From: Lentibacillus saliphilus
GTDB taxonomy: Bacteria > Bacillota > Bacilli > Bacillales > Amphibacillaceae
Reading direction: 5' to 3'
NCBI RefSeq assembly: GCF_019093865.1
Contig: NZ_JABJXD010000007.1
Coordinates: 62,001-126,000, forward strand
Length of the DNA: 64,000 nucleotides
This document shows positions 25,760 to 34,366 of this stretch, piece after piece. Both the position numbers and the translations under genes were made by a program. Below the pieces are notes generated by a model. It was not told the origin of the DNA, did no database searches, and saw nothing but the letters and a program-made list of their open reading frames with translations. Each line of letters begins with the position of its first letter. Within the stretch, counting starts at the first letter, position 1.

Positions 25760-25890
25760 TTTAACCGAAACGGAATGGGAAGAACCGGAGATTGTTTCCG
25801 TTCTGTTTTGGAATCGCCTGAATAGGCGAAGCACTTTCGTTGCGTTAGCAACGTTGCCGACAGGCAAAGGTCTTTTGTTGCGTAGCAACC
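25760..25890. other. Cluster of short hairpins upstream of the relaxase remnant, possible oriT remnant
   Basis: Five inverted repeats lie in 130 bp, immediately upstream of the relaxase start: AACGGAA/TTCCGTT (25769-25802, 20-nt loop), TCGCCT/AGGCGA (25814-25829), GTTGC/GCAAC (25839-25852), TTGCC/GGCAA (25854-25867) and GTTGC/GCAAC again (25877-25889). Relaxase genes of this family are normally preceded by their transfer origin, so this is the expected place. I cannot identify a nic site. Confidence 0.5.
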
Positions 25891-25963
25891 GCCACGTACA
25901 CCTGTAAAGCATTCCTATTTAAAATAGTAGCGCTCTACAGACAATAAATCTACAATTGTACTT

Positions 25964-25997
25964 TAAAAGCCCTCCTTCATATTTCCGTAAGGAGGGC
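25964..25997 (-). terminator. Terminator of the sulfatase/GNB operon
   Basis: On the minus strand the 9-bp stem GCCCTCCTT/AAGGAGGGC with an 11-nt loop is followed by TTTTAAAG. It starts 13 bp after the sulfatase stop codon. Confidence 0.85.
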
Positions 25998-26009
25998 GAT
26001 TGTGTGTGG

Positions 26010-27464
26010 TCACTGCTCTAATGTTGGTTTGACAACTCTTCCCACGAACAGTTCTTTGCCATCTGTATAGCCTTCTTCCCGATCGATGAGTTCTTGGATT
26101 AATTGACTTCGTCTCATGTTCACTCGATCAACATATTCTGAATTCGGCATCAGATTAACGCATTCATGAGGGTCCTTGACCAAATCAAAAAACTGTTCTT
26201 CACCTGTTTGTGAAAACCAAATGTATTTATCCTTGCCATCGGTAATATAATGATAGCTCTGTACTCCGTGCTCATGCTCACCATGGATATAGTCACGCCA
26301 AGTTGTATCTTCTTTTTTCCATAGTGTATACAAGCTCTTCCCGTCAACCGTTTCAGGAATAGCAATGTGAGCAATGTCCAACAACGTCGGCATAATATCT
26401 CGCAGCTCTGTCACCTGGTCCAGCTGTGTATTCTTTTCGACATTCAATAGTTGACCAGGATCTGAAATTATGAACGGCACTTTTGCACTGCCCTCATACG
26501 GCAAAGATTTTCTAAACAAGTTATGATCACCTAGCAATTCGCCGTGATCCGAAACAAATAAAATAACCGTATCATCGTAAACACCATATTCCTGCATCGC
26601 CATCAAGAAGCGACCAATTTGATGGTCAATATGAGTAATTAAGGCATAATACGCTGCCTGGGCTTGCTTTAAGCGTTGCTTAGGTACCTTACCTTTTGCC
26701 GTCACAGGATTAAGACCAGCCCGTTCCTCATCTTCTGTCATGGCCCAATCCCCAATTGGTGGATCTGATAGTTCTAAATCCTTATACATATCATAATAGA
26801 CTTGAGGTGGATCAAAAGGTGGATGCGGCCTGACAAACGACATATTCAAAAAGAATGGCTTTGTCGGGTCACGCCGTCTTAGAAAATCAATTGATTGCGT
26901 AACGACCCAGTTCGTCGGATGCAAGGCTTCAGGCAAAGTCCATGGCCTAGCAACCGTTGACGAATTACAATCGAGTCCTAAATCGGTTAAATCAACATGC
27001 GCACCAGCCCGTTCACGTAGCCATGGTAAATAATCGTCGGTTTGCTCAAAGGATTCATGCGTTTTCGTCGTATGCTTAAACCGGTTGTAATGCATGTAAC
27101 CGTCATGAAGTAAGATATTATGATACCCACATAAATTGCGGGTCGGATATACATGCATCTTCCCAATACATTGAGTATGGTAGCCCGCTTTGGCAAACGC
27201 ATCAGGCATCGTATGCTCATATTCCCACGGCACCTTGTCCTCATATCCGACACGTCCGGTTGACGTCTGAGACATCCCTGTCAAAACAGAAGCCCGTGCA
27301 GGTACACAAGACGGTGTTGCGGCATAGGCTTGTTTAAACAGGACCCCATCACGTGCAAGCTGATCTAAATTTGGTGTATCTACGACAGGATGATCTAAAA
27401 TACTTAAGCAATCTGCCCGCATTTGATCAACCATAATAAGGAGCACGTTTGGTTTTGATTCCAT
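26010..27464 (-). CDS. Cytoplasmic type I sulfatase
   Basis: Alkaline-phosphatase-superfamily sulfatase of 484 residues. The metal-binding start [13 protein letters not shown] and the motif [11 protein letters not shown], with Cys53 as the residue to be converted to formylglycine, identify a cysteine-type sulfatase (CxPxR). Further family residues appear in [16 protein letters not shown] and [11 protein letters not shown]. No signal peptide is present, so it acts inside the cell, presumably on a sulfated sugar after import. It is last in the operon with the GH112 phosphorylase. A tandem ATG at 27467 is also possible; AAAGGGG spacing favours 27464. No formylglycine-generating enzyme is in the window. 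A phosphonate or phosphodiester substrate cannot be excluded. Confidence 0.87.
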   Translation of the reverse strand: MESKPNVLLIMVDQMRADCLSILDHPVVDTPNLDQLARDGVLFKQAYAATPSCVPARASVLTGMSQTSTGRVGYEDKVPWEYEHTMPDAFAKAGYHTQCIGKMHVYPTRNLCGYHNILLHDGYMHYNRFKHTTKTHESFEQTDDYLPWLRERAGAHVDLTDLGLDCNSSTVARPWTLPEALHPTNWVVTQSIDFLRRRDPTKPFFLNMSFVRPHPPFDPPQVYYDMYKDLELSDPPIGDWAMTEDEERAGLNPVTAKGKVPKQRLKQAQAAYYALITHIDHQIGRFLMAMQEYGVYDDTVILFVSDHGELLGDHNLFRKSLPYEGSAKVPFIISDPGQLLNVEKNTQLDQVTELRDIMPTLLDIAHIAIPETVDGKSLYTLWKKEDTTWRDYIHGEHEHGVQSYHYITDGKDKYIWFSQTGEEQFFDLVKDPHECVNLMPNSEYVDRVNMRRSQLIQELIDREEGYTDGKELFVGRVVKPTLEQ

Positions 27465-27583
27465 CATGATCCCCTTTCTTGATGATATGGTGTGTGACAA
27501 CAGGCCACACACGCTTTAATGAATCACTTGACAAAAACCATTCACATAACGCACGCAAAACACTTGAATGGTCTCCCTCACAC

Positions 27584-28480
27584 TCATTTAAACGCATCAA
27601 AAACACTGCGACCTGCCCCAATAATACCTTGCTGGTTACCGAGTTGACTCACCGTCATCCCTTGTAGAATATGCTTTTGTTCATCGATTAAATAACCATC
27701 GAGCTTGTCTTTAATCACATCTAAAAGCGTTGGATTATGGGCGATGACACTGCCACCAAAGACGATCTGATGTGGATCTAATAAACTATTAATCATATAA
27801 ATGCCTTGTGTCAGTGATTCAGCAGCTTCATCAACGATCGCCTTTGCTTCTAGATCTCCATCATAATACGCAGCAAACAAGGCTTCTCCAGTCATCGTAT
27901 CCGTTGCAAAACGCTCATTGGCCTGTTGCGCTAACACCGGCCCTGATGCTGCTTGTTCTAAACGTGTAACAGCCGTGCTTGTTGAAACTGGGACAAGACC
28001 AATTTCGCCAGCAAAACCAGCACCACGGATAAATTCACCATCTTGAATAATTGCACTAGAAATGCCTGTACTAACCGTCATATAAACGAATAACCCTTTT
28101 TGCAGTTGGGCTTGTTTCCATTCCGCAAATGCAGCCATGTAAACATCGTTATCTATGACAACCCGTTCTATGTTAAAAACATCTTTAATGCGTTCGACAA
28201 ATGGAAAATTAGACCACGGTAAGTTGTTTTGAAAAACGGCGATGCCCTTTTCACGATCAATTTTTCCCGGAACGCCAGCACCAATGCCCCATATTTGATC
28301 CATTGATATGCTCGAATGGTTCATGAGCTGGTTGACACAACGAACCACTTGTGAAAACATCTTTTCCCGATCAGACGGGTCACTTTTAACGGTTTCTTGT
28401 TGAATGACGTCACCTTGATCATTCACAATGCCACACGCAATTTTCGTACCGCCAATGTCAATACCAATCGCATATTTCAT
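27584..28480 (-). CDS. ROK-family sugar kinase lacking the zinc motif
   Basis: Cytoplasmic kinase of 298 residues. It has the ROK start YAIGIDIGGTKIACGIV, the phosphate motif GAGVPGKID, the catalytic DNDVYMAAFAEW (the Asp of the VDNDxxAAA motif) and VFGGSV. The usual CxCGxxGCxE zinc-binding motif is absent; the corresponding stretch reads RLEQAASGPV, preceded by GEIGLVPV. In this operon it probably phosphorylates the N-acetylhexosamine (GalNAc or GlcNAc) released by the GH112 phosphorylase, perhaps at O6; that is inference. The SD GAAAGGGG and 8-nt spacing set the start at 28480; the longer frame upstream lacks one. Confidence 0.85.
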   Translation of the reverse strand: MKYAIGIDIGGTKIACGIVNDQGDVIQQETVKSDPSDREKMFSQVVRCVNQLMNHSSISMDQIWGIGAGVPGKIDREKGIAVFQNNLPWSNFPFVERIKDVFNIERVVIDNDVYMAAFAEWKQAQLQKGLFVYMTVSTGISSAIIQDGEFIRGAGFAGEIGLVPVSTSTAVTRLEQAASGPVLAQQANERFATDTMTGEALFAAYYDGDLEAKAIVDEAAESLTQGIYMINSLLDPHQIVFGGSVIAHNPTLLDVIKDKLDGYLIDEQKHILQGMTVSQLGNQQGIIGAGRSVFDAFK

Positions 28481-28521
28481 GTTACATGCCCCTTTCTTCA
28501 TAAATCCCCATGATGACCTAA

Positions 28522-28563
28522 AGGGTGAGCGCATAGAAAGACTCGCTTTCTAGCACCCACCCT
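28522..28563 (-). other. Intercistronic hairpin
   Basis: On the minus strand, nested arms AGGGTG/CACCCT and AGAAAG/CTTTCT form a long stem-loop between the small membrane-protein gene and the ROK kinase. There is no proper T run, so it may stabilise or process the transcript rather than end it. Confidence 0.5.
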
Positions 28564-28575
28564 CTAGTATTTAAT

Positions 28576-28743
28576 TTAAACAAATTTCCGATTATAATTC
28601 CACAGTAAAACGAGGAGTCCTGCTAAACCGATTAATTGCATCAATAAAAATCCTTTACCAACAGTCCGTTGACCAAAGACGATTAAAAACATACAGAAGA
28701 AAAAGAAGACCACTTTTAAAATACGTGATACTGTTTCATTCAT
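28576..28743 (-). CDS. Small two-helix membrane protein of the GNB operon (DUF6903-like)
   Basis: A 55-residue ORF beginning MNETVSRILKVVFFFF and ending LLVLLWNYNRKFV. Two hydrophobic segments (about 8-23 and 33-48) flank a short GQRTVGKG turn. Start and context are convincing: the ATG follows the GH112 stop codon directly, and GGGAGG inside the end of that gene gives an 8-nt spacing. Small proteins with a GQ.N/TxGxG turn and a terminal YNRK are, as far as I recall, frequent beside GH112 genes in Firmicutes and are catalogued as DUF6903. Function is unknown; association with the permease or membrane is plausible. Confidence 0.75.
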   Translation of the reverse strand: MNETVSRILKVVFFFFCMFLIVFGQRTVGKGFLLMQLIGLAGLLVLLWNYNRKFV

Positions 28744-30903
28744 TTAAATGACCTCCCATACCAATTCGCTAGGCTGTAAAGTCCGGGAATGCTTCTGACC
28801 CTTTCCATCGTACACATCTGTCACCTGTACGTCATTTGAATTGTTCACGATGGCATACTTGCCGATGCTTGGATACACATGGACCTCGCAATGGACATTA
28901 GAGGCGTACCATTTGTAGAAGTCATCTTCTTTATGTGCCCCATAATACATCGCACGAAGCAGCAAGCGTGAATTGTCATGGCTGTATGGTAAACCAGAAA
29001 TGTAAATGCCACGCCCGCTTCCAAATGAAGCACTTGATAGCTGGACACCATCATCTGTATGAACGATAATATCGGTTTCTTCACTTAAAGCATAAACATG
29101 TCTCATGCCTTCCCCAAAGTCATAGTTTGATATGTCTTCAGATAGAAAATGACCTGTCGTCGTTTCAGTGAAATATTTATTCGTCGACAAACCGAACCCG
29201 AGTTCTTTATCGACACCGAGCACGTTCGCCAGCTGGAAGAAGCGCCCTTCTCGATGTGTTGCAGATGGATCGCCAACACCGATAAATCCGCCACCTTGAT
29301 CAACCCATGCTCTTAAAGTTGCCAGTAGCTTTTCGTTGTTCCATTTCTCTCCACCGGAAAATGCTGTCCCAACATCACCTGCATTAATAATGACATCGAC
29401 ATCCTTTGGCACGCCATTATTAACGACATCTTCAAAGCTGATAAACGTTACATCTACTGGTAGTCCGCTCAACGCTTCTAAAATACCATGATAGGAATAC
29501 GCTTGTTTATACCATTTTCCGTGCGCGACAATATGTGTTTGCCACGTTCTTAATTTCCCCCATGCATTTAATACGGCTACTTTGAGTTCCGTGTGAGGCG
29601 TCACACCTTTGATCATGCCATGGATGTCACGGAATTCATCTGTCATATTTTCAACGTACTCAACAAACGTTGGGAATTTTGCAGCTAAGCTGAGATACCC
29701 ACCGAACCCAATTCGATCAAGCGGTTTCCGCAAGAGTGCGCGTCTTGACTTTAACCAAATGTCATTCATTTCAATGACTGGATCGTTGCCTTCAAAGAAT
29801 GTATCAGGGAAAAAGTAAGGTAAATAACGACCTTCTGTATAAGACACGTGTGGAATGTCAGCGATCACCCTGAGCGTCGCACCGTCTCCTACACTACCAA
29901 CAACCGCATCAATTCCGGTTTGTTTAAAATAGTCACCATATGGCTCAGTCCCAATCCAGTTGTCGCCTAAAAACATCATTGCTTCTTTATCGTTGTCATG
30001 GACAATATCGACCAATTGTTTGACTTCCTCAGCAACAAAACGTTGAATGAAGTCAATATAATCTAAATACGCTTTAGAAGGCACACGGAACGTTGAATTA
30101 TAATAGCCTTCGTCAACGATATCTTCTGGACGTAGACGATAGCCCTTGTCTTTAGCAAATGCTTCTAACGCTGCAACCGATACACTCGCGCCATAGCCGA
30201 ACCAATCGACAAATTTCTCTTTACCTAAGTTATTAAACACTAATGTAAAATGATAGAAAAACGTCGTAAACCGCACAACATCGGTGTCAGGATTTTGGGC
30301 GAGCCACTTTTTCAAATTCTCTTTTACGAATTGATTTGAGTGAGGCTGGCGCACATCAAATGGAATATCATGTGGCTGGTCACCCCAATCATTCGTAATA
30401 TGATTGTACATATGTGTAGGGTCCCACGTCATATAAGCTAAAAAGGAAACAGTGTATTCATGCCACGGTATCGCATTCTCTATGACAACGAGGTTATGAT
30501 CTTGATCGACATGCCAGCTCGCTGATTCAACGACATCACCTGTCGTGCGATCAATGACTTCCCACCATTGCTTCGGATCGTGCACATAATCGGCTCTGAT
30601 TTGCTCCTCGTAATAGCCTTCCAGAAACGCAATTTTAACCGTCTGATCCTTCGCCATATTATATTGTGACATCAGATAAATTTGTTGAATTTCCTCAGGA
30701 TGTTGTTTAATAAACTCATTTTGACCACGCGCAACGAAATATTTGGAATAGATTCGAGCGTCGAGCTGTTTAATGTCCTCATCAAGCTTTGTGCCATCAC
30801 TGTCGCGAATGGCATCAGCACCCCAGCGCGTCATTAGTTCCTTCGTTTCTTTGAAAAAATTTTGTTCACTCGGTAATGTTACTCTACCAGTTGTTTTCTG
30901 CAT
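28744..30903 (-). CDS. 1,3-beta-galactosyl-N-acetylhexosamine phosphorylase (GH112)
   Basis: Cytoplasmic phosphorylase of 719 residues that splits galacto-N-biose (Gal-beta1,3-GalNAc) or lacto-N-biose (Gal-beta1,3-GlcNAc) with phosphate into Gal-1-P and the N-acetylhexosamine. The N-terminus GRVTLPSEQNFFKETKELMTRWGADAIRDSDGT and the region MMFLGDNWIGTEPYGDYF are diagnostic of GH112; the proton-donor Asp is the one in GDNWIG. The C-terminal third has the family's amidotransferase-like fold (DVIINAGDVGTAFSGGE). Length matches the family. GNB versus LNB preference cannot be read. The start at 30903 has AGGTGG at 5-7 nt. It follows the permease gene by 9 bp. Confidence 0.95.
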   Translation of the reverse strand: MQKTTGRVTLPSEQNFFKETKELMTRWGADAIRDSDGTKLDEDIKQLDARIYSKYFVARGQNEFIKQHPEEIQQIYLMSQYNMAKDQTVKIAFLEGYYEEQIRADYVHDPKQWWEVIDRTTGDVVESASWHVDQDHNLVVIENAIPWHEYTVSFLAYMTWDPTHMYNHITNDWGDQPHDIPFDVRQPHSNQFVKENLKKWLAQNPDTDVVRFTTFFYHFTLVFNNLGKEKFVDWFGYGASVSVAALEAFAKDKGYRLRPEDIVDEGYYNSTFRVPSKAYLDYIDFIQRFVAEEVKQLVDIVHDNDKEAMMFLGDNWIGTEPYGDYFKQTGIDAVVGSVGDGATLRVIADIPHVSYTEGRYLPYFFPDTFFEGNDPVIEMNDIWLKSRRALLRKPLDRIGFGGYLSLAAKFPTFVEYVENMTDEFRDIHGMIKGVTPHTELKVAVLNAWGKLRTWQTHIVAHGKWYKQAYSYHGILEALSGLPVDVTFISFEDVVNNGVPKDVDVIINAGDVGTAFSGGEKWNNEKLLATLRAWVDQGGGFIGVGDPSATHREGRFFQLANVLGVDKELGFGLSTNKYFTETTTGHFLSEDISNYDFGEGMRHVYALSEETDIIVHTDDGVQLSSASFGSGRGIYISGLPYSHDNSRLLLRAMYYGAHKEDDFYKWYASNVHCEVHVYPSIGKYAIVNNSNDVQVTDVYDGKGQKHSRTLQPSELVWEVI

Positions 30904-30912
30904 GGAAACCAC

Positions 30913-31797
30913 CTATCCCTTCACGCCGCCAACGGTCATTCCTTGCGTTAACCGTTTTTGCACGATGATATATAAAATTAACGTCGGCAGCATGACAATG
31001 ACCATCCCGGCATACATCGGTCCATAGTTCACGGCTGCCCGTTCAGCTGCTAATAAGTTCAATAGTCCAACCGGCAATGTTTTGTGATCACCCGGCATTA
31101 ACGTCAAAGCTAAAATATATTCATTCCAAAACAATAAGAAGTTAAATAGAATGACGATCGTAATACTCGGTGCCGCCATTGGAAGCATGACGGAAAACAT
31201 CGTACGGAAATAGCCTGCACCATCAATACCTGCTGCCTCTTCAAAGTCAGACGGCAATGTCTCAAAGTAACTCGACAAAAGAAATATTGTAAACGGTAAT
31301 GCTGTTGAGGCATAAATTAAAGCGAGCACAACGCGATTGTTTAAAAACAAGCCTTCATCAAGCAAAGTGCGAATACCGGAATCCCAGCCTAGAAGCATAA
31401 GGAAAATCGGAACAGCGATATAACTGACATTAATGAATAGCCCCGCTTTAACAAAAGAATTGAGGAAACGACTACCCGTAAACTTAAAACGCGACAGCAC
31501 GTAAGCAGCAGGAAGTGCGACCACGAGCAAGAATACAAGTGCTAACGCCGTTACAATGACGGAGTTTAATAAATAGGATCCCATTTGCGCTTCTTGAAAT
31601 GCTTCGATAAAGTTCTGGAAATAAAAGCCTTCAGGTAATGCCCACGGATTACTATAAAACTCTTTATTCTCTTTAATCGACGCTAAAAACACCCAAGCGA
31701 CAGGGATTAAAATTGAAATTGCAAGACCGATTAAGGCTACAACGATAAATATTTTAAAAAGGGTCTCAGTACGCATACCTTTTGATTTGTTCATCAC
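30913..31797 (-). CDS. Sugar ABC permease, MalG-like
   Basis: Membrane subunit of 294 residues with six predicted helices and the CUT1 EAA loop EAAGIDGAGYFRTMFSVMLPMAAPSI. The N-terminal IPVAWVFLASIKENKEFYSNPW stretch is typical of MalG-type subunits. It is encoded between its MalF-type partner and the phosphorylase, so the transporter almost certainly brings in the beta-1,3-galactosyl-HexNAc disaccharide. No ATPase gene is present; a shared MsmX-type ATPase elsewhere is the usual solution in Bacillaceae. Confidence 0.92.
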   Translation of the reverse strand: MMNKSKGMRTETLFKIFIVVALIGLAISILIPVAWVFLASIKENKEFYSNPWALPEGFYFQNFIEAFQEAQMGSYLLNSVIVTALALVFLLVVALPAAYVLSRFKFTGSRFLNSFVKAGLFINVSYIAVPIFLMLLGWDSGIRTLLDEGLFLNNRVVLALIYASTALPFTIFLLSSYFETLPSDFEEAAGIDGAGYFRTMFSVMLPMAAPSITIVILFNFLLFWNEYILALTLMPGDHKTLPVGLLNLLAAERAAVNYGPMYAGMVIVMLPTLILYIIVQKRLTQGMTVGGVKG

Positions 31798-31808
31798 TCT
31801 ATGCCTCC

Positions 31809-32708
31809 TTAATACTCAAGCACGTCACGTTTCGTAATGCGACTAACAATCGCTGCCAAGACAAATGAGAACGTAAAGACAACAACACCAATCGCCATCC
31901 CGTAACCATACGTCGAGTTTCCGTAAGCTTGTGCATACATATAAGACAGAAATACTTCCGTTGATCCATCTGGACCGCCACCAGTCATCGCCTTAACGAG
32001 CAAGAAGCTTAAGTTAATCGTACTGATAATGTAAAACGTGAGTGTCGTGCGAATGTTATTCCAAATAAGTGGCAATGTAATACTCGTAAACTGTTTTAAT
32101 TTCCCGGCACCTTCTAAAGAAGCCGCTTCATAGTAGCTTGCTGGAATACTTGCCATACTTGACATATACATGACCATGTAATAGCCGATCGCTTGCCATA
32201 CGAGCGCGCCTGCAACACTATAAATAACGATATCATGATTCCCAAGCCACATTTGCTTTAAGCCATCGATACTTAAAACGTCGAACACACTATTTAACAA
32301 CCCACTTTTAGGATCGTAAACAGCAGAGAATATCCCAGCAATAACAACAATTGATAAAATGTTAGGAATGTAAAACACAATCCGGAAAAAGTTCGTTCCT
32401 ACGATTTTTTCCTTTGTTAAGATTGCCGCAAAGAAAACCGCTAGAACGAGCGTAATAATCGCAACCAGCACAATTAATAAAATCGAATTCTGAAATGATT
32501 GGATGAAGTTCATGTCATTCCATAAAATTTTAAAGTTATCGAGCCCGACGAACTCTTTCGTGTTAGATAGTCCTCCCCAGTTGTATAAAGACATGCGAAA
32601 CACTTCAAAAGTCGGGACAACCATAAATAGAGTAAATAAAATGATGGCCGGTGATATACAGACCGTAATAAATATATTTCTGGACATTTTTTTACTCACT
32701 GTGCTCAC
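31809..32708 (-). CDS. Sugar ABC permease, MalF-like
   Basis: Membrane subunit of 299 residues. It shows the MalF/CUT1 pattern with ISPAIILFTLFMVVPTFEVFRMSLYNW at the first helix, FVGLDNFKILW, and the EAA loop EAASLEGAGKLKQFTSITLPLIW. It is the first gene after the attenuating hairpin that follows the binding protein, and lies 11 bp before the MalG-like gene. Confidence 0.92.
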   Translation of the reverse strand: MSTVSKKMSRNIFITVCISPAIILFTLFMVVPTFEVFRMSLYNWGGLSNTKEFVGLDNFKILWNDMNFIQSFQNSILLIVLVAIITLVLAVFFAAILTKEKIVGTNFFRIVFYIPNILSIVVIAGIFSAVYDPKSGLLNSVFDVLSIDGLKQMWLGNHDIVIYSVAGALVWQAIGYYMVMYMSSMASIPASYYEAASLEGAGKLKQFTSITLPLIWNNIRTTLTFYIISTINLSFLLVKAMTGGGPDGSTEVFLSYMYAQAYGNSTYGYGMAIGVVVFTFSFVLAAIVSRITKRDVLEY

Positions 32709-32723
32709 CTCTCTTTAAGAAAA

Positions 32724-32760
32724 TAAGGCGGCTAATCTATTACAGATGGTTGCCGCCTTA
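32724..32760 (-). terminator. Attenuating terminator after the binding-protein gene
   Basis: On the minus strand the stem TAAGGCGGC/GCCGCCTTA with a 19-nt loop is followed by TTTTCTT. It lies in the gap between the binding-protein gene and the permease genes, giving higher expression of the former. Confidence 0.8.
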
Positions 32761-32791
32761 TTGATTGTTTCATTCAATTAATCGTACATGT

Positions 32792-34147
32792 TTAGTTCAT
32801 AGCAGGTCGGAGCTTACCACTCACGTCTTCAAGGTCTTTTTGCCATTGCTCGACGGTAATTTTTCCAGCCATGATGCTGTCGACTTTACCATACAATTCA
32901 TCACTTATGCTTGCTCCTGGTACAGGCTCAGTTGAAGCAAATGTACCCATTGCTGGTAAAGCACCTTCTTCATAAATGCTGTAGAATAACTGTTGTTGGT
33001 CTTCTAGCTTCTCAACAATACCGTCAATCGGTTGAACAGCTCCAGCTTCTAGGAATGTTTCAGCAGCCTCATCAGAGTAGAGGTATGATAAAAATTCTTT
33101 TGCTGCTTCTTTTTGTTCTGCTTGTTCTGGAATCCAAATTTGTTCAAAGAATGTAAAGGCGTAACGATCCGCACCTTCTTCAAATGCTGGCACAGACATC
33201 ATGCCCCATTCAAATCCGTCTGCTCGAGGTGCTTCTTCCATTTCACCAACGACCCAGCTACCGTTTGGCATAAACAACGCTTCGTTATCTAAAACGAGCT
33301 GCTGGTTTTTCGTGAAATCGTTTGGATTCGCATTAGCTACTGTATTTGGGTGTGTATACTCAGCTAATTTTTCAACCGTTTCCAATACTTGCTGTGCTTC
33401 ATCTGTGTTCCACACGCCTTCTTCATACGTCATAGCCGCATTAAACAGATCTGGTCCACCTGCAGCATATAACATAGAGCGCATCAATGTATCAAAGTAA
33501 CCCGCAATTGGGTATGTGAATAATGAGATGTCTTCTTCTTTTGCTTTTTCACCAAGCTCCCACATGTCATCCCATGTTTCTGGAACATCCCAGCCTTTTT
33601 CTTCAAACAATGCCGCATTGTAGAATAGGCCTGTTGGGCTATAGAACATCGGTGCTAAGAACGTATTCAAGTCACCGTATGGGTTTGTTGCTAGCGTATC
33701 TGTAAATCCATCAAGGATCTTTTCTTCAACTGAAATGTCTTCACCATAAACATTCATGCTCAAAACATCATTTAAATTTTCAAGTGCATTTTCTTTAATC
33801 ATTGTTTCAGTTAGAGCTTGTTCTCTATCCGTTGCAAGTAAAAATACGTCAGGGTAATCTCCAGCTTGCATTTTAGGACGAATTACTTCTTCAATGTTTT
33901 TTTCGATCGTTAATTCAATCGAAACGTTTTCATTTGCAGCCTCATAATTAGCAGCAATGTTTTCCCACATCTCTTTACCATATGCTGATTCCAAAGCTGC
34001 AAGATGAAGTGTGACCTTTTCCTGATCGTCTCCATCTGCACTACCGTTTGAATTATTATCAGCACCAGCATCCTCGTCACCACAACCTGCTAGACCGATG
34101 AACAACAAAAGTATCAACGCGAACAATACACTTTTTAATTTCATCAT
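32792..34147 (-). CDS. Sugar-binding lipoprotein (SBP family 1), GNB/LNB candidate
   Basis: Lipid-anchored binding protein of 451 residues. The signal peptide ends in GLAGC (Cys22), followed by an acidic Asp/Asn linker. SBP_bac_1 features include NEALFMPNGSWVVGEME and the YPDVFLLATDRE segment. It is the first gene of the operon for the GH112 substrate, so it probably binds the disaccharide. The SD AGGGGG lies 6 nt before the first of two ATGs (34147, 34144). The promoter and CcpA-like site are at 34182-34210. Confidence 0.92.
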   Translation of the reverse strand: MMKLKSVLFALILLLFIGLAGCGDEDAGADNNSNGSADGDDQEKVTLHLAALESAYGKEMWENIAANYEAANENVSIELTIEKNIEEVIRPKMQAGDYPDVFLLATDREQALTETMIKENALENLNDVLSMNVYGEDISVEEKILDGFTDTLATNPYGDLNTFLAPMFYSPTGLFYNAALFEEKGWDVPETWDDMWELGEKAKEEDISLFTYPIAGYFDTLMRSMLYAAGGPDLFNAAMTYEEGVWNTDEAQQVLETVEKLAEYTHPNTVANANPNDFTKNQQLVLDNEALFMPNGSWVVGEMEEAPRADGFEWGMMSVPAFEEGADRYAFTFFEQIWIPEQAEQKEAAKEFLSYLYSDEAAETFLEAGAVQPIDGIVEKLEDQQQLFYSIYEEGALPAMGTFASTEPVPGASISDELYGKVDSIMAGKITVEQWQKDLEDVSGKLRPAMN

Positions 34148-34181
34148 ACATAACCCCCTGGTTAGTTTTAACTACACTTTT

Positions 34182-34210
34182 ATCGTACAGTTCATGAAGC
34201 GCTTTCACAA
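34182..34210 (-). promoter_or_regulatory. Promoter of the GNB operon with a CcpA (cre)-like site
   Basis: On the minus strand: -35 TTGTGA (34205-34210), 17-bp spacer, -10 TACGAT (34182-34187). The spacer contains TGAAAGCGCTTCA (34195-34207), a palindrome with one perfect cre half-site (TGAAAGCG) and a one-base deletion in the other. A repressor bound there would block the promoter, consistent with glucose repression of the locus. Confidence 0.65.
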
Positions 34211-34366
34211 TAAACATATTGTTGGTTTTTTTAGGTTTATTGCTTTTTGATTATGTAGATAGTAAAATAACAGACATACGACACAATTAATCGCTTACAT
34301 GCCGATCATAACGGCTAAACGGATTTTTGCTACCTATTTAAAACTCTAACAATTGGAGTGAATTCG

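Noticed and set aside
25612-25851. A 79-codon minus-strand ORF upstream of and overlapping the relaxase start.
   Set aside because: It covers the hairpin region and the relaxase N-terminus in another frame; the relaxase-like frame has the ribosome binding site and family motif.
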